NCBI GenBank assembly: GCA_030064755.1
Contig: JASJEH010000006.1
Location: forward strand, 1-53,965
From: Methyloceanibacter sp.
GTDB lineage: Bacteria > Pseudomonadota > Alphaproteobacteria > Rhizobiales > Methyloligellaceae
Direction: 5' to 3'
DNA length: 53,965 nucleotides
Part shown: positions 26,216-35,179 of the stretch, one piece after another
How the letters are laid out: each line of letters starts with the position of its first letter
Position numbering within the stretch: the stretch's first letter is position 1
The notes under the pieces: model-generated
Told to the model about the DNA's origin: nothing
The model's input: only the letters and a program-made list of their open reading frames with translations
Database searches by the model: none
Program-made: the position numbers and the translations under genes

Positions 26216-27184
26216 ATGGCTGTCTACACGGATGTAAGCGATCAAGAGCTCGAAGCCTTCATCGCGAGCTACGACATTGGCGCGCTGACATCGTTCAAAG
26301 GCATCGCCGAAGGCGTAGAGAACACCAACTATCTGGTTCATACGGACACGAACCCCTTCATACTCACGCTTTACGAAAAGCGCGTACGCGCGGAGGACCT
26401 GCCCTACTTCCTGTCGCTGATGGAGCATCTCGCAGCAAGGGGAATCACCTGCCCGCTGCCGGTGCGCGACCGTGAGGGACGCATCTTGCGCGATCTCGCC
26501 GGCCGTCCTGCCGCGTTGATCAGCTTCCTCGAAGGGGTGTGGATCCGGCGCCCGGACATCGTCCATTGCTCGGAGCTTGGCTCGGCGCTCGCGAAGTTCC
26601 ACGTCGCCGGGCTCGACTTCCCCATGCGCCGGGACAACGACTTGTCGCTGCCTGGCTGGCGCTCGCTCTTCGAAGATGTGAGAGATGCCGCCGACGGCGT
26701 GATACCAGGGCTGCATGATACAATCGCAAGCGAGCTCGACTTTCTCGATACGAAGTGGAACGCGGACTTGCCCATGAGCGTGATCCACGCGGACTTGTTT
26801 CCCGACAACGTGTTCTTTCTCGGAGACAAGCTCTCCGGTCTGATCGACTTCTACTTCGCCTGCAATGATACGATGGCCTATGACGTTGCGGTTTGCCTCA
26901 ACGCCTGGTGCTTCGAGCCCGACGCTTCCTTCAATGTCACCAAGGCGCGCGCCATGCTGCAAGCCTATGAGCGGGAGCGCGCGCTCACGGAGCCGGAATT
27001 GGATGCGCTGCCCCTCCTCGCGCGCGGCGCGGCCCTGCGCTTTTTGCTAACGCGCACCTACGACCTTCTGAACACGGATGCGAACGCGCTCGTGAAGACG
27101 AAGGACCCGCGCGAGTATTTGCGGAAGTTGCGCTTCCATCAGCGGGTCGTCTCTTATCGCGACTATGGGCTCGGTTCGGACTGA
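26216..27184 (+). CDS. thrB: Homoserine kinase, APH-fold type, 322 aa
   Basis: Phosphorylates homoserine in threonine synthesis. It is of the aminoglycoside phosphotransferase fold (ThrB type II), not the GHMP fold: GVENTNYLV in the N-lobe, [13 protein letters not shown] as catalytic loop and [11 protein letters not shown] as metal-binding motif. It starts in the base after the ispH stop, so translation is probably coupled. The next-step gene thrC lies 8 kb away on the other strand. Confidence 0.95.
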   Translation: MAVYTDVSDQELEAFIASYDIGALTSFKGIAEGVENTNYLVHTDTNPFILTLYEKRVRAEDLPYFLSLMEHLAARGITCPLPVRDREGRILRDLAGRPAALISFLEGVWIRRPDIVHCSELGSALAKFHVAGLDFPMRRDNDLSLPGWRSLFEDVRDAADGVIPGLHDTIASELDFLDTKWNADLPMSVIHADLFPDNVFFLGDKLSGLIDFYFACNDTMAYDVAVCLNAWCFEPDASFNVTKARAMLQAYERERALTEPELDALPLLARGAALRFLLTRTYDLLNTDANALVKTKDPREYLRKLRFHQRVVSYRDYGLGSD

Positions 27185-27198
27185 GGAAGAACACGACG

Positions 27199-27648
27199 AT
27201 GACCCGACCCAAAGTCGTTATTCACACCGATGGCGCCTGCTCCGGTAACCCGGGCCCGGGCGGCTGGGGCGCGATACTGGAAGCTGGCCCGCATCGCAAG
27301 GAACTGAAAGGCGGTGAAGCGCAGACGACCAACAACCGCATGGAGCTTACCGCGGCCATTGAGGCACTGGAGGCACTCAAAGGACCCTCCGACGTCGAGC
27401 TCTTCACCGATTCGAACTACTTGCGGGGCGGTATAACCGGTTGGATCAAGAGCTGGAAGCGCAATGGCTGGCGCACCGCCGACAAGAAGCCGGTCAAAAA
27501 TGTCGAGTTATGGCAACGGCTTGAGCAAGCCGAGGCGCGCCACGAGGTGAACTGGCACTGGGTCAAAGGCCACGCCGGGCACGACGAGAACGAACGGGCT
27601 GACGAACTCGCCCGCGAAGGCATGGCCCCGTTTCTAGGGCAAGGTTAG
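27199..27648 (+). CDS. rnhA: Ribonuclease HI, 149 aa
   Basis: Degrades the RNA strand of RNA-DNA hybrids. The four catalytic carboxylates are Asp11 ([15 protein letters not shown]), Glu49 (NNRMEL), Asp71 (FTDSNY) and Asp135 (NERADELA); the His of KGHAGH is also present. It lies 14 bases after thrB. Together with rnhB this gives both RNase H classes in the window. It converges with the peroxiredoxin gene. Confidence 0.97.
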   Translation: MTRPKVVIHTDGACSGNPGPGGWGAILEAGPHRKELKGGEAQTTNNRMELTAAIEALEALKGPSDVELFTDSNYLRGGITGWIKSWKRNGWRTADKKPVKNVELWQRLEQAEARHEVNWHWVKGHAGHDENERADELAREGMAPFLGQG

Positions 27649-27654
27649 CGCGCT

Positions 27655-28140
27655 CTAGAGCGCAGCGAGGACCGAATCCGCCGCGGTGATTTCTGCTTCG
27701 CCCGGGTCCTCTTCCGTCCTCAAGAACGTGACGACGCCGTCTTCGACGATCATCGCATAGCGCTTGGACCGGGTGCCGAGGCCAACGCCGCTGCCGTCGA
27801 AACCCATGCCAATCTTGGCTGTGAATTCGCCGTTGCCATCGGACAGTATCTTGACCTTGTCGCCCGCCCCCGTCACCTCAGCCCAGGCCGCCAAGACGAA
27901 CGGATCGTTGACTGCCACACAGACCACCTCATCCACTCCCTTTGCCTTCATCGCGTCGGCTGCCTCGATGAAGCCAGGCAAATGCTTCAGATGGCAGGTG
28001 GGCGTGAAAGCGCCAGGGACCGCAAACAGCACAACTTTTTTGCCGCCAAAGACATCCTTCGCGCTCTGCGTGTCGATCCCGTCGGGGCCCATGGAGCGGA
28101 ACGTAGCGTCCGGAAGCCTATCTCCCTCGGCGATTGTCAT
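27655..28140 (-). CDS. Prx5-type peroxiredoxin, 161 aa
   Basis: A thiol peroxidase reducing hydrogen peroxide and organic peroxides. The peroxidatic Cys49 lies in VPGAFTPTCHLKHLPG, the Prx5/AhpE-like PxxxTxxC motif, and a second Cys74 may act as resolving residue. LFAVPGAFT and RYAMIVEDG are family signatures. Start chosen at ATG 28140, with GAGGAG about nine bases upstream. The final palindrome GCGCTCTAGAGCGC (27650-27663) contains its stop codon. Confidence 0.93.
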   Translation of the reverse strand: MTIAEGDRLPDATFRSMGPDGIDTQSAKDVFGGKKVVLFAVPGAFTPTCHLKHLPGFIEAADAMKAKGVDEVVCVAVNDPFVLAAWAEVTGAGDKVKILSDGNGEFTAKIGMGFDGSGVGLGTRSKRYAMIVEDGVVTFLRTEEDPGEAEITAADSVLAAL

Positions 28141-28318
28141 GCGGGTCATCTCCTCGATTGCTTGCTGCGGGTGTCGGTTATGATTGCGACGCACTTTACC
28201 GGGTTAACCGCAAAGCGCCAATCGATGCCGGAACAGATCGGCCAGGTGCGGCGTTACTTCTTCCGACGACGGCAACGCTGCGAGCCCCAAAAGAAGCCCC
28301 GAGCCCCAAGGAAGCCCA

Positions 28319-28504
28319 ATGACGCGGATTGGCCTAGCCATTATCACCCTCGCTAGTCTCGCTGCTGGCGGATGCACCACCGGGGAGAAACGCGTCAGCG
28401 GCGCAGCCGTCGGCGGCATCTTTGGAGCGGCAATCGCGGGTCCACTTGGCGCAGGCGCAGGGGCTGCGGCAGGTGCCGCGACAGCGCCTAGCATCGCACG
28501 CTGA
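28319..28504 (+). CDS. Small glycine-zipper lipoprotein, 61 aa
   Basis: A tiny exported protein: signal sequence with lipobox LAAGGC (Cys19), then a Gly/Ala helix with GxxxG-type spacing (GGIFGAAIAGPLGAGAGAAA) to the end. Such glycine-zipper lipoproteins resemble OmpA/SlyB-family or entericidin-like proteins. AAGGAAG lies directly upstream. Its function is unknown. Confidence 0.75.
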   Translation: MTRIGLAIITLASLAAGGCTTGEKRVSGAAVGGIFGAAIAGPLGAGAGAAAGAATAPSIAR

Positions 28505-28513
28505 GCCAATCAG

Positions 28514-29389
28514 CTACGGTTCAGTATGTATCGTCTCGCTGGAGCCTTGATCCGAAACCAGCGTGAAACTTAGCGGCTTGCCCTTGATGGCGGCCGCCTC
28601 GTCCGCTGTCGGGAACACGACCAAGAAGCGCTGGCGACCGTCCGTGAGCGGCCCGAGCGCCTTCGGAACCGGTATCAGGACCTCAGAGCTCGAGGCAAAC
28701 AGATCAGTATTTGCAGCCCCTGGAGCGAAGAGCGCTTCGATTTCGAGTGAGGGCTCCTTGCCGTTCAGATCGGCGGTGACCGTTCCTAGCCGCGGCAGTG
28801 TCTTCGCGCCAGCAAGCGCGGGCACGCGCGCACGTGCGCTCTCGATGAGCCGCGCATCACCCCTTCCGAGATCGGCTGGTAAATCCGCCTTAAGGTCTAC
28901 TGAGACGGGAATACACAGATCCTTACAAAGACCGTAATCGAGGGTAAGCGCGAGCTGCACGGGCTTGTCCGGGTGCTTAGGCGTAATCGTCACAGGAAAT
29001 ACGACCTCATCGTCGTACCCTATCGCCGTGCCGTTTGCGTCGGCAAAACGGTGGGGAGCGGGATAAGAAACATCGATGCTCTCGACGTTCTTCGAACCGG
29101 ACCAGTCGAAAGTCGGCGGCACGCCCGAATCCCCGGGGTTGCGCCAGTATGTTTTCCAACCGTCCTCCAACCGGAGCTGCACGCCTGCGTGGCGCGTAAC
29201 CTCGCCTTGCTTGTCCAATGTGCCGCTGACCAGCCGCACCTTGGAGTTGGTTTGGCTGGACCACGGGGATTGACCTACCGAGGCGGCGTTGGTCACGCCA
29301 CCAAGACAAGCACCACACAAGATCGCGGCTCCCAGGAAGGCGAAGCCGCGCCGATCGAGCAATCTTTGTCTCATCCAAAAGTACAACAT
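28514..29389 (-). CDS. DsbD N-terminal domain protein (periplasmic), 291 aa
   Basis: Homologous to the N-terminal immunoglobulin-like domain of the disulfide reductase DsbD. A signal peptide covers about 1-35; WRNPGDSGVPPTFDW and YDDEVVFPV are family signatures; Cys155 and Cys159 in DYGLCKDLCIPV are the catalytic pair. The transmembrane and C-terminal thioredoxin domains of full DsbD are absent, so it must receive electrons from another protein, such as CcdA. The start at 29389 is the most plausible; the frame is open for 75 codons upstream, but that would overlap the AlgH gene. Confidence 0.85.
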   Translation of the reverse strand: MLYFWMRQRLLDRRGFAFLGAAILCGACLGGVTNAASVGQSPWSSQTNSKVRLVSGTLDKQGEVTRHAGVQLRLEDGWKTYWRNPGDSGVPPTFDWSGSKNVESIDVSYPAPHRFADANGTAIGYDDEVVFPVTITPKHPDKPVQLALTLDYGLCKDLCIPVSVDLKADLPADLGRGDARLIESARARVPALAGAKTLPRLGTVTADLNGKEPSLEIEALFAPGAANTDLFASSSEVLIPVPKALGPLTDGRQRFLVVFPTADEAAAIKGKPLSFTLVSDQGSSETIHTEP

Positions 29390-29544
29390 GGCTGCAGAAT
29401 CTACTCGTTGATGCATGCGCACGCGAGCCCGACCAACCCTTTCAGGTGTCACTGTTTTGTGAGTTGAGCGACGAAGCTGCGCGCGCCCTGCCTTATTTGG
29501 CGCTACCCTTTTCCCTAAAGCGGGAAGTGCTGTAGCATGATGCC

Positions 29545-30150
29545 ATGGATTCAGACTTTCACTCCGATGAGGAAGGCTATCTCGACGGCCAGCTCTTGAT
29601 TGCAATGCCGTCAATGGGTGACCCGCGCTTTTCCCGCTCGGTGATCTACGTTTGCGCGCACTCGTCCGAAGGCGCCATGGGCATCGTGATCAACCAACGG
29701 GCGCCCAACATCAGTTTCGCGGAGTTGCTAGAACAGCTGAAGATTGTTCCTTCTGAGGAACGCATCTCCCTACCGTCAGCCTTGAACGCCATGGATGTGC
29801 ATTTGGGCGGCCCTGTGGAGACCGGACGTGGCTTCGTGCTGCACAGCGCTGACTATTTCAAAGCTGAGAGCACACTCCCGATCAACGAAAGCGTATGCTT
29901 GACCGCCACGGTCGACATTCTTCGCGACATCGCCAAAGGAAGCGGCCCCGACAGAGCCTTGCTTGCTCTCGGCTATGCCGGCTGGGCACCAGGTCAGCTT
30001 GAGGACGAAATCCAATCGAATGGCTGGCTCAACTGTCCTGCGAATCCGGAACTGGTCTTCGATCCAGCGATCGACAGGAAGTACAATAAGGCGCTCGACA
30101 GCCTCGGCGTCGACCCCAGTCATTTGGTCAGTGACTCCGGCCACGCCTGA
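29545..30150 (+). CDS. YqgE/AlgH family protein (UPF0301), 201 aa
   Basis: A UPF0301 member: [25 protein letters not shown] and GAMGIVINQ near the N-terminus and [13 protein letters not shown] in the middle are its signatures. In Pseudomonas the homologue AlgH influences alginate regulation, but the biochemical function is not settled. Divergent from the DsbD-like gene, with about 155 bases between starts; the 49-base gap before the GGDEF/EAL gene is convergent and empty. Confidence 0.93.
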   Translation: MDSDFHSDEEGYLDGQLLIAMPSMGDPRFSRSVIYVCAHSSEGAMGIVINQRAPNISFAELLEQLKIVPSEERISLPSALNAMDVHLGGPVETGRGFVLHSADYFKAESTLPINESVCLTATVDILRDIAKGSGPDRALLALGYAGWAPGQLEDEIQSNGWLNCPANPELVFDPAIDRKYNKALDSLGVDPSHLVSDSGHA

Positions 30151-30198
30151 GATCGCGCCGACCGCGCGAGGACCTGAGCTTCGATTGAAAACAGAACC

Positions 30199-33100
30199 TT
30201 ATGCCTGGGCCGTGCTGGGACCCGGTAGGCCAGGAATGTCCCCTGGCTTCTGCACCTCAACCTCGATGCCCGACGGCGTGCGCTCGGCCTGAGCCCGCTC
30301 ACGCTCTTTGCGTCGCCGATGGTTGGCAAGCGCGTTGAGGAGCGCGCCGACATCCCGCGCGGACATCGGCTCACCGTAATAGTATCCCTGCCCGAACTCG
30401 CAACCAATCGAGCGGAGATAGTTTGCATCGGCCTGAGTCTCGACGCCCTCGGCGACCACTTCCTTGCCGAGCTCGTGCGCGAGAGTCACGACCGAACGCA
30501 GGATCAGCGGGGTATGGTCATCAATTGTACTGTCGTGCACCAGAGACTTGTCGACCTTAATGATGTCGAATGGGAAGCGGTGCAAATAGCTGAGCGAGCT
30601 GTAGCCTGTGCCGAAGTCATCCAATGCGAGGCTTGCCCCATAGGTCTTCAGCCAGCTGAGAATCTCAACGGCGCGCTCTGGATTCTCCATGACCAGCGAC
30701 TCGGTGACCTCGAGCTTCAGAGTCCCGCGCGCGACCTGCTCCCGCGCGAGCAGCAGTCGGATCTCCTGAACCATGTCTTGGCGGAAGAGCTGCCGGCTTG
30801 AGACATTGACGCTAACAAAAAGCGGATCACGGTCACGCGGCAGGACACGATGCCATGTCGCGGCCTCGTCTAGTGCCTGGCTCAAAACGTAGCTACCAAG
30901 CTCGACAATCAGGCCGGATTCTTCCGCAAGCGGAATGAAATCTTGCGGCGACAGGCGGCCGCGCGTGGGATGATCCCAACGCATCAATGCCTCGAAGCCT
31001 GCGAGCTGGTTGGAGGCAAGACGGGTGATTGGCTGATAGAGGACCGATATCTGCTGGCGCTGAAGCGCCATACGCAATTCGCTTTCGAGGGGGAGGCGGT
31101 TTTCTTCTTCTGTGCGCATAGACGGATTGAAGATCTCAATACGATCCGCACCCTGGCGCTTCGCACGAAGCATCGCCAACTCGCCGTCCCGAAGCATCTC
31201 CTGAGCGTTCGCCTGCGACCCGTCATGTACGACGATTCCGATCGAGGCCGTGAGGATGATCTCCTTCGTGCTGATCTTCATGGGCGTACGAAGCGCCCGG
31301 CGCACGCGCTCCGCCAATGTTGCGACGTGATGCGGGTCGCTGTCTGAGATGAGGAGAATTGCGAACTGATCGCCGCCGAGCCGGGCAAGCGTATCCTGCG
31401 GATTGAGGTGGCGCGACAACCGCCGCCCCAGCGTCAGCAACATTGAGTCACCGATCACAAGGCCGAAGCTCTTGTTCACGTTCTTGAAGCGGTCGATGTC
31501 GATGAAGAGAACTGTCGGGCGGTTCGCTTGGGCTTCGGCCGTCCGCGTGATAGCGCCATCAAGGCGATCCATTAGGAGCTGGCGATTGGGAAGGCCCGTC
31601 AAACTATCGTGGACTGCATCGTGCATGAGGCGCTCGTGCGAACGCTTCAAATTGGTCACGTCACGCAAAAGGCCCACGCAACGCAGCAAGCGGACGTTTT
31701 CGTTGGGCGCCGCCTGAGCAGTCAGTTCGTACCAAAGATACGTTCCGTCATGACGGCGTAGGCGGAAATCAGTTTGAAAGTCGCCGCCCTTCTTGTCTTG
31801 CAGAGACTGCATCAACAGCCGGAAACGCTCCCGGTCGGAAGCATGCATGTGTTTGAGGAACTCGCTCACAGGCACGTTGAGCGCCCCAGGTTCCAATCCG
31901 AGTTCAGCCTCCACCTCATGGCCGACAGTGACAAGATCGCGCCCCGCATGCCACTGGAACACATGTGTGCCTGAGCCATCCACAGCAAGCGACTTCATCT
32001 GCACAAGGCTAGGCGGTCCCAGGCTCATGGCCGACCCACCGGTGTGGAATGCGAACTGCGTGACGGTGAAGCCCAAAAGCACCAGGATCAGCACAAGGCC
32101 TGCAATAAGGCTCGATACGACGACCTCGCCCGAGAGCTTGCCCGTCACAATCATCGATGCGCCTAGGATCCAGACGATCAGCAGCATCCAACTCGGAATC
32201 AACGACAAGGCCCGGTCCTGACCGCGCACGGCGAAATAAGCGATCAGAGCGGTTCCAACGCCAGCGACCACGATCGTCGACGCCCGGGCGAGTCCGGCCG
32301 CCGTCTGGGGATCGACGATCGCGACGGCGATCAATACGAACTGCGCCGCGATCCATACCCAGAACACGCTGCGGATCCATACATGCCAAAGCCCGATGCG
32401 CAGGAACGTATAGAGGAACAACGCCAGGCTCGCGGCAAGCCCGGCTTCGGCCGCGGCGCGATAAGTGGCCGTGCGGTCGGGACCGACCGGGAATAACTTG
32501 TTCCAGAAGCCAAAGTCGACGCAGAAATAGACGAGAGCCGCCCACGCGACGAGCGCGGTCGCAGGAAAGATGGCGCGATGGTTCGCGGCAAATATTGCCG
32601 TGAGGAAGATCGCCAAGAGTCCCGTGATCCCCAACAGCACGCCCTTGAACAGCATGCTGTCCTGCTGTTTGGCCTGATAATATTTTGGGATCCAGAGCGT
32701 CAACTGAGGCACTTTGGAAGAAGCCAACTCCGCCGCATAGGTGACCGTCTGGCCGGGCTCTAGGGTCAGCCGAAACATGTCGGCCCGATCACTCTTCAGG
32801 GACTCGGGCCTAAATCCTAGCGAGGGCGTCACCGCGGTGATCCGTGGGGCATCGAGTTCTGGGCGGAACACGCCAGAATTCGCCAGCGTATAGCGCGGAG
32901 CTACAAGCCAGCGCACGATGCGTTCGTCCGTCGGGTTCGAGAGGGCAAAGACGAGCCAGCTCGGATCCGTACCGGGAGTCGAGGCCTGTACGGCCATGCG
33001 GCCAATGTAGCCGTCGGGCCCTGGCGCGGTCTCGATCTGGAGCCTGTCGCCGCGCCCTTCATAGAGCTCACCCTTCGTGGTGATCTCCATCTTCGGAGCA

Positions 33101-33285
33101 TCGGGGTCGACGGCTATGGCTTCGATGGCCGAGGCCACATTTGCAAGAGGTGGGAAGACTAACGAGAGCGCAACCAGCAGTGCATAGGCGAGCGCAAGCG
33201 ATCCGGCCCGGCACTGTTTCCAGTACCCAAGGCATCTTGGCGCGGCGCACTGAGCGCTAACCGAGCCATGTGTCGCCACACTCAC
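30199..33285 (-). CDS. Membrane-bound sensor with PAS, GGDEF and EAL domains, 1028 aa
   Basis: Predicted cyclic-di-GMP turnover protein. N-terminal export helix (about 28-50); periplasmic beta-rich domain (55-205, like 7TMR-DISM sensors); about seven membrane helices (207-410); PAS (445-550, ending WYELTAQA, VGLLRDVT); GGDEF (560-720) and EAL (735-985). The GGDEF motif reads GGDQF (637-641), so cyclase activity is doubtful. In the EAL domain, EALMRW (765-770), DDFGTG (889-894), EGVET and QGYYYG are intact, arguing for phosphodiesterase activity. The start is GTG 33285 or 33279, next to GGAGGG. It is the last gene of the minus-strand run, 12 bases after the GNAT gene. Confidence 0.93.
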   Translation of the reverse strand: MSVATHGSVSAQCAAPRCLGYWKQCRAGSLALAYALLVALSLVFPPLANVASAIEAIAVDPDAPKMEITTKGELYEGRGDRLQIETAPGPDGYIGRMAVQASTPGTDPSWLVFALSNPTDERIVRWLVAPRYTLANSGVFRPELDAPRITAVTPSLGFRPESLKSDRADMFRLTLEPGQTVTYAAELASSKVPQLTLWIPKYYQAKQQDSMLFKGVLLGITGLLAIFLTAIFAANHRAIFPATALVAWAALVYFCVDFGFWNKLFPVGPDRTATYRAAAEAGLAASLALFLYTFLRIGLWHVWIRSVFWVWIAAQFVLIAVAIVDPQTAAGLARASTIVVAGVGTALIAYFAVRGQDRALSLIPSWMLLIVWILGASMIVTGKLSGEVVVSSLIAGLVLILVLLGFTVTQFAFHTGGSAMSLGPPSLVQMKSLAVDGSGTHVFQWHAGRDLVTVGHEVEAELGLEPGALNVPVSEFLKHMHASDRERFRLLMQSLQDKKGGDFQTDFRLRRHDGTYLWYELTAQAAPNENVRLLRCVGLLRDVTNLKRSHERLMHDAVHDSLTGLPNRQLLMDRLDGAITRTAEAQANRPTVLFIDIDRFKNVNKSFGLVIGDSMLLTLGRRLSRHLNPQDTLARLGGDQFAILLISDSDPHHVATLAERVRRALRTPMKISTKEIILTASIGIVVHDGSQANAQEMLRDGELAMLRAKRQGADRIEIFNPSMRTEEENRLPLESELRMALQRQQISVLYQPITRLASNQLAGFEALMRWDHPTRGRLSPQDFIPLAEESGLIVELGSYVLSQALDEAATWHRVLPRDRDPLFVSVNVSSRQLFRQDMVQEIRLLLAREQVARGTLKLEVTESLVMENPERAVEILSWLKTYGASLALDDFGTGYSSLSYLHRFPFDIIKVDKSLVHDSTIDDHTPLILRSVVTLAHELGKEVVAEGVETQADANYLRSIGCEFGQGYYYGEPMSARDVGALLNALANHRRRKERERAQAERTPSGIEVEVQKPGDIPGLPGPSTAQA

Positions 33286-33297
33286 CCTCCGTTCCCC

Positions 33298-33885
33298 CTA
33301 TTCGCGCGAATCCGTTTCGAGCAGCGCGTAAAGCACATGATCGCGCCACTCACCGTTGATGCGCAGATACCGGCGCGCTAACCCCTCGCGCTCGAACCCT
33401 ACCCGCTCCAGCAGCCGCATCGATGCCGTGTTTGTTGGCAGACACGCCGCCTCGAGCCGGTGAAGGCCAAGCGAATCGAACACAAACGGCACAACCGCGC
33501 GGACAGCGGCGGTCATATAGCCCTGCCGCGCATACGCAGCACCGACCCAATAGCCAAGTGTACAGGATTGTGTGACACCGCGCCGGACATTGCACAGCGT
33601 GATCCCGCCCACGAGAGCCGAGGACCGGGTATCGTACACAAACAGCGCGTAGCCTATGTCCTCGCGCATGTCGCGCAGATAGTGGCGGATCCGGCGCCGG
33701 AATGACGCTCTGGACAGTTCGTCCGGCGCCCAGAGAGGCTCCCACGGGACCAGGAAATCTTGACTTGCGGCACGCAATTCCGCCCAGGCTGGATAGTCCG
33801 ACATTTGCGGCGCGCGCAGCAGAACCCGGTCGGACTCAAGAACCGGACCGAAATCCCCAGGAGTTGCAGCGCGCAGCAAAGCCAT
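33298..33885 (-). CDS. GNAT N-acetyltransferase, RimJ-like, 195 aa
   Basis: An acetyl-CoA transferase of the RimJ/RimL type. LGYWVGAAYARQGYMTAAV is the acetyl-CoA-binding segment, and NTASMRLLERVGFEREGLARRYLRINGEWRDHVLY is the characteristic ending of this group, which acetylates ribosomal protein N-termini. It lies 13 bases downstream of the M16 peptidase gene; the order thrC / M16 / GNAT is conserved in Hyphomicrobiales. The exact substrate is inferred from family only. Confidence 0.9.
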   Translation of the reverse strand: MALLRAATPGDFGPVLESDRVLLRAPQMSDYPAWAELRAASQDFLVPWEPLWAPDELSRASFRRRIRHYLRDMREDIGYALFVYDTRSSALVGGITLCNVRRGVTQSCTLGYWVGAAYARQGYMTAAVRAVVPFVFDSLGLHRLEAACLPTNTASMRLLERVGFEREGLARRYLRINGEWRDHVLYALLETDSRE

Positions 33886-33898
33886 TCGGAAACACCCT

Positions 33899-35179
33899 CT
33901 AGGCGGCTATGGTGGCCGGAACGATGAATCTGTCGGCCACTGCCTCGAATCGTCCCAGATTAGCAACGGGTCCGACAGCCGCAAGACTCAGAGGAGTCTT
34001 GAGAACGCGCTGCAACAAGTCCTGGAGATCGGCCGTCTCAACCGTCTCAATCTTCTCTACAAGTTCCGCCGTTGGGAGCACGCGGCCGCAAAACAGGACG
34101 TGCCGCGCAAGCTGCTCGGCACGGGCGCTGGAACTCTCCAGGGCCGCTAAGAGCCCCATCTTCATCTGTGCCTTCACGCGTCCAAGTTCGGCCTGGGCAA
34201 AGCCTGCATCGGCAGCCCTATCGAGCTCATCGCGAATGACGCCGAACAGCTCGTGCGCCTTCTCGGGGGCGCCAGCGGCGTGGACGACAAACATTCCGCT
34301 GTCGGTCAGGCCAGTGGAAAAGGCGTAGACCGAATAACAGAGACCGCGCCGCTCACGCACCTCCTGGAAGAGCCGGGACGACATCCCGCCGCCCAATGCG
34401 CCGGCCAAAATCTGGGATGTGAAGTAGTCCGGCTGATGGTAGGCAGGGGCCTCCAGCCCGATCATCAAATGTGTTTGCTCAAACGGCTTGGCGCTTTGGC
34501 GGCGGCCACCGCGATAGACGGCCGCCTGGGGATTGGGGGTACCCTCCGCCGACAGTGCCGTCAGCCGGCGCTCAGCCTCCTTGATGAGTGTCTCATGATC
34601 GACGGCGCCCGCGGCCGTAAGCACCATGTTCGGTGCGTGATAATGCGTTGCAAGGTAAACCCTGAGATGGTCCCGCTCGAAGCCGCGCACGCTGTCGGCC
34701 GTGCCGAGAATTGGACGCCCGACGGGCTGGTCGGGAAAGCCTGCTTCCGAAACGAAGTCGTAGGCAATGTCGTCCGGGGAATCGGAGCTGGCGGCAATCT
34801 CCTGCAGAATGACATCGCGCTCGCGCGCAAGTTCGCTGCCGTCGAAGCGCGGTTCCAAGATGATATCGCTCAGGATATCCAAGGCGAGCGGAAGGTCCTT
34901 CTGCAGCACGCGCGCATAGTATCCGGTGGAGTCCACCGACGTCGCGGCATTCAAGTCGCCGCCCACCGCTTCGATCTCCTCGACGATCTCACGCGCTGAG
35001 CGCCGCGTGGTGCCCTTAAAGGCCATATGCTCCAAGAAATGCGCGACACCATGCTCGGTTTGCTGTTCGGAGCGACTCCCTGCGCCAACCCAGATACCGA
35101 GCGAGACTGTCTCCACTTCGGGCATGGTGTGGCTGACAACGGTGAGGCCGTTGCTCAGCGTGGAGCGTATGACACTCAC
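33899..35179 (-). CDS. M16 family zinc peptidase (processing peptidase-like), 426 aa
   Basis: A pitrilysin/mitochondrial processing peptidase beta-like protein. The inverted zinc motif HFLEH is at 47-51 (His47, Glu50, His51) in AHFLEHMAFKGT, and the glycine-rich loop GGGMSSRLFQEVRERRGL lies in the second half. At 426 residues it is a single M16 unit that should work as a dimer. Its start overlaps the thrC stop by four bases, which suggests translational coupling. Its natural substrates are unknown; alphaproteobacterial members are the closest relatives of mitochondrial MPP. Confidence 0.95.
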   Translation of the reverse strand: MSVIRSTLSNGLTVVSHTMPEVETVSLGIWVGAGSRSEQQTEHGVAHFLEHMAFKGTTRRSAREIVEEIEAVGGDLNAATSVDSTGYYARVLQKDLPLALDILSDIILEPRFDGSELARERDVILQEIAASSDSPDDIAYDFVSEAGFPDQPVGRPILGTADSVRGFERDHLRVYLATHYHAPNMVLTAAGAVDHETLIKEAERRLTALSAEGTPNPQAAVYRGGRRQSAKPFEQTHLMIGLEAPAYHQPDYFTSQILAGALGGGMSSRLFQEVRERRGLCYSVYAFSTGLTDSGMFVVHAAGAPEKAHELFGVIRDELDRAADAGFAQAELGRVKAQMKMGLLAALESSSARAEQLARHVLFCGRVLPTAELVEKIETVETADLQDLLQRVLKTPLSLAAVGPVANLGRFEAVADRFIVPATIAA

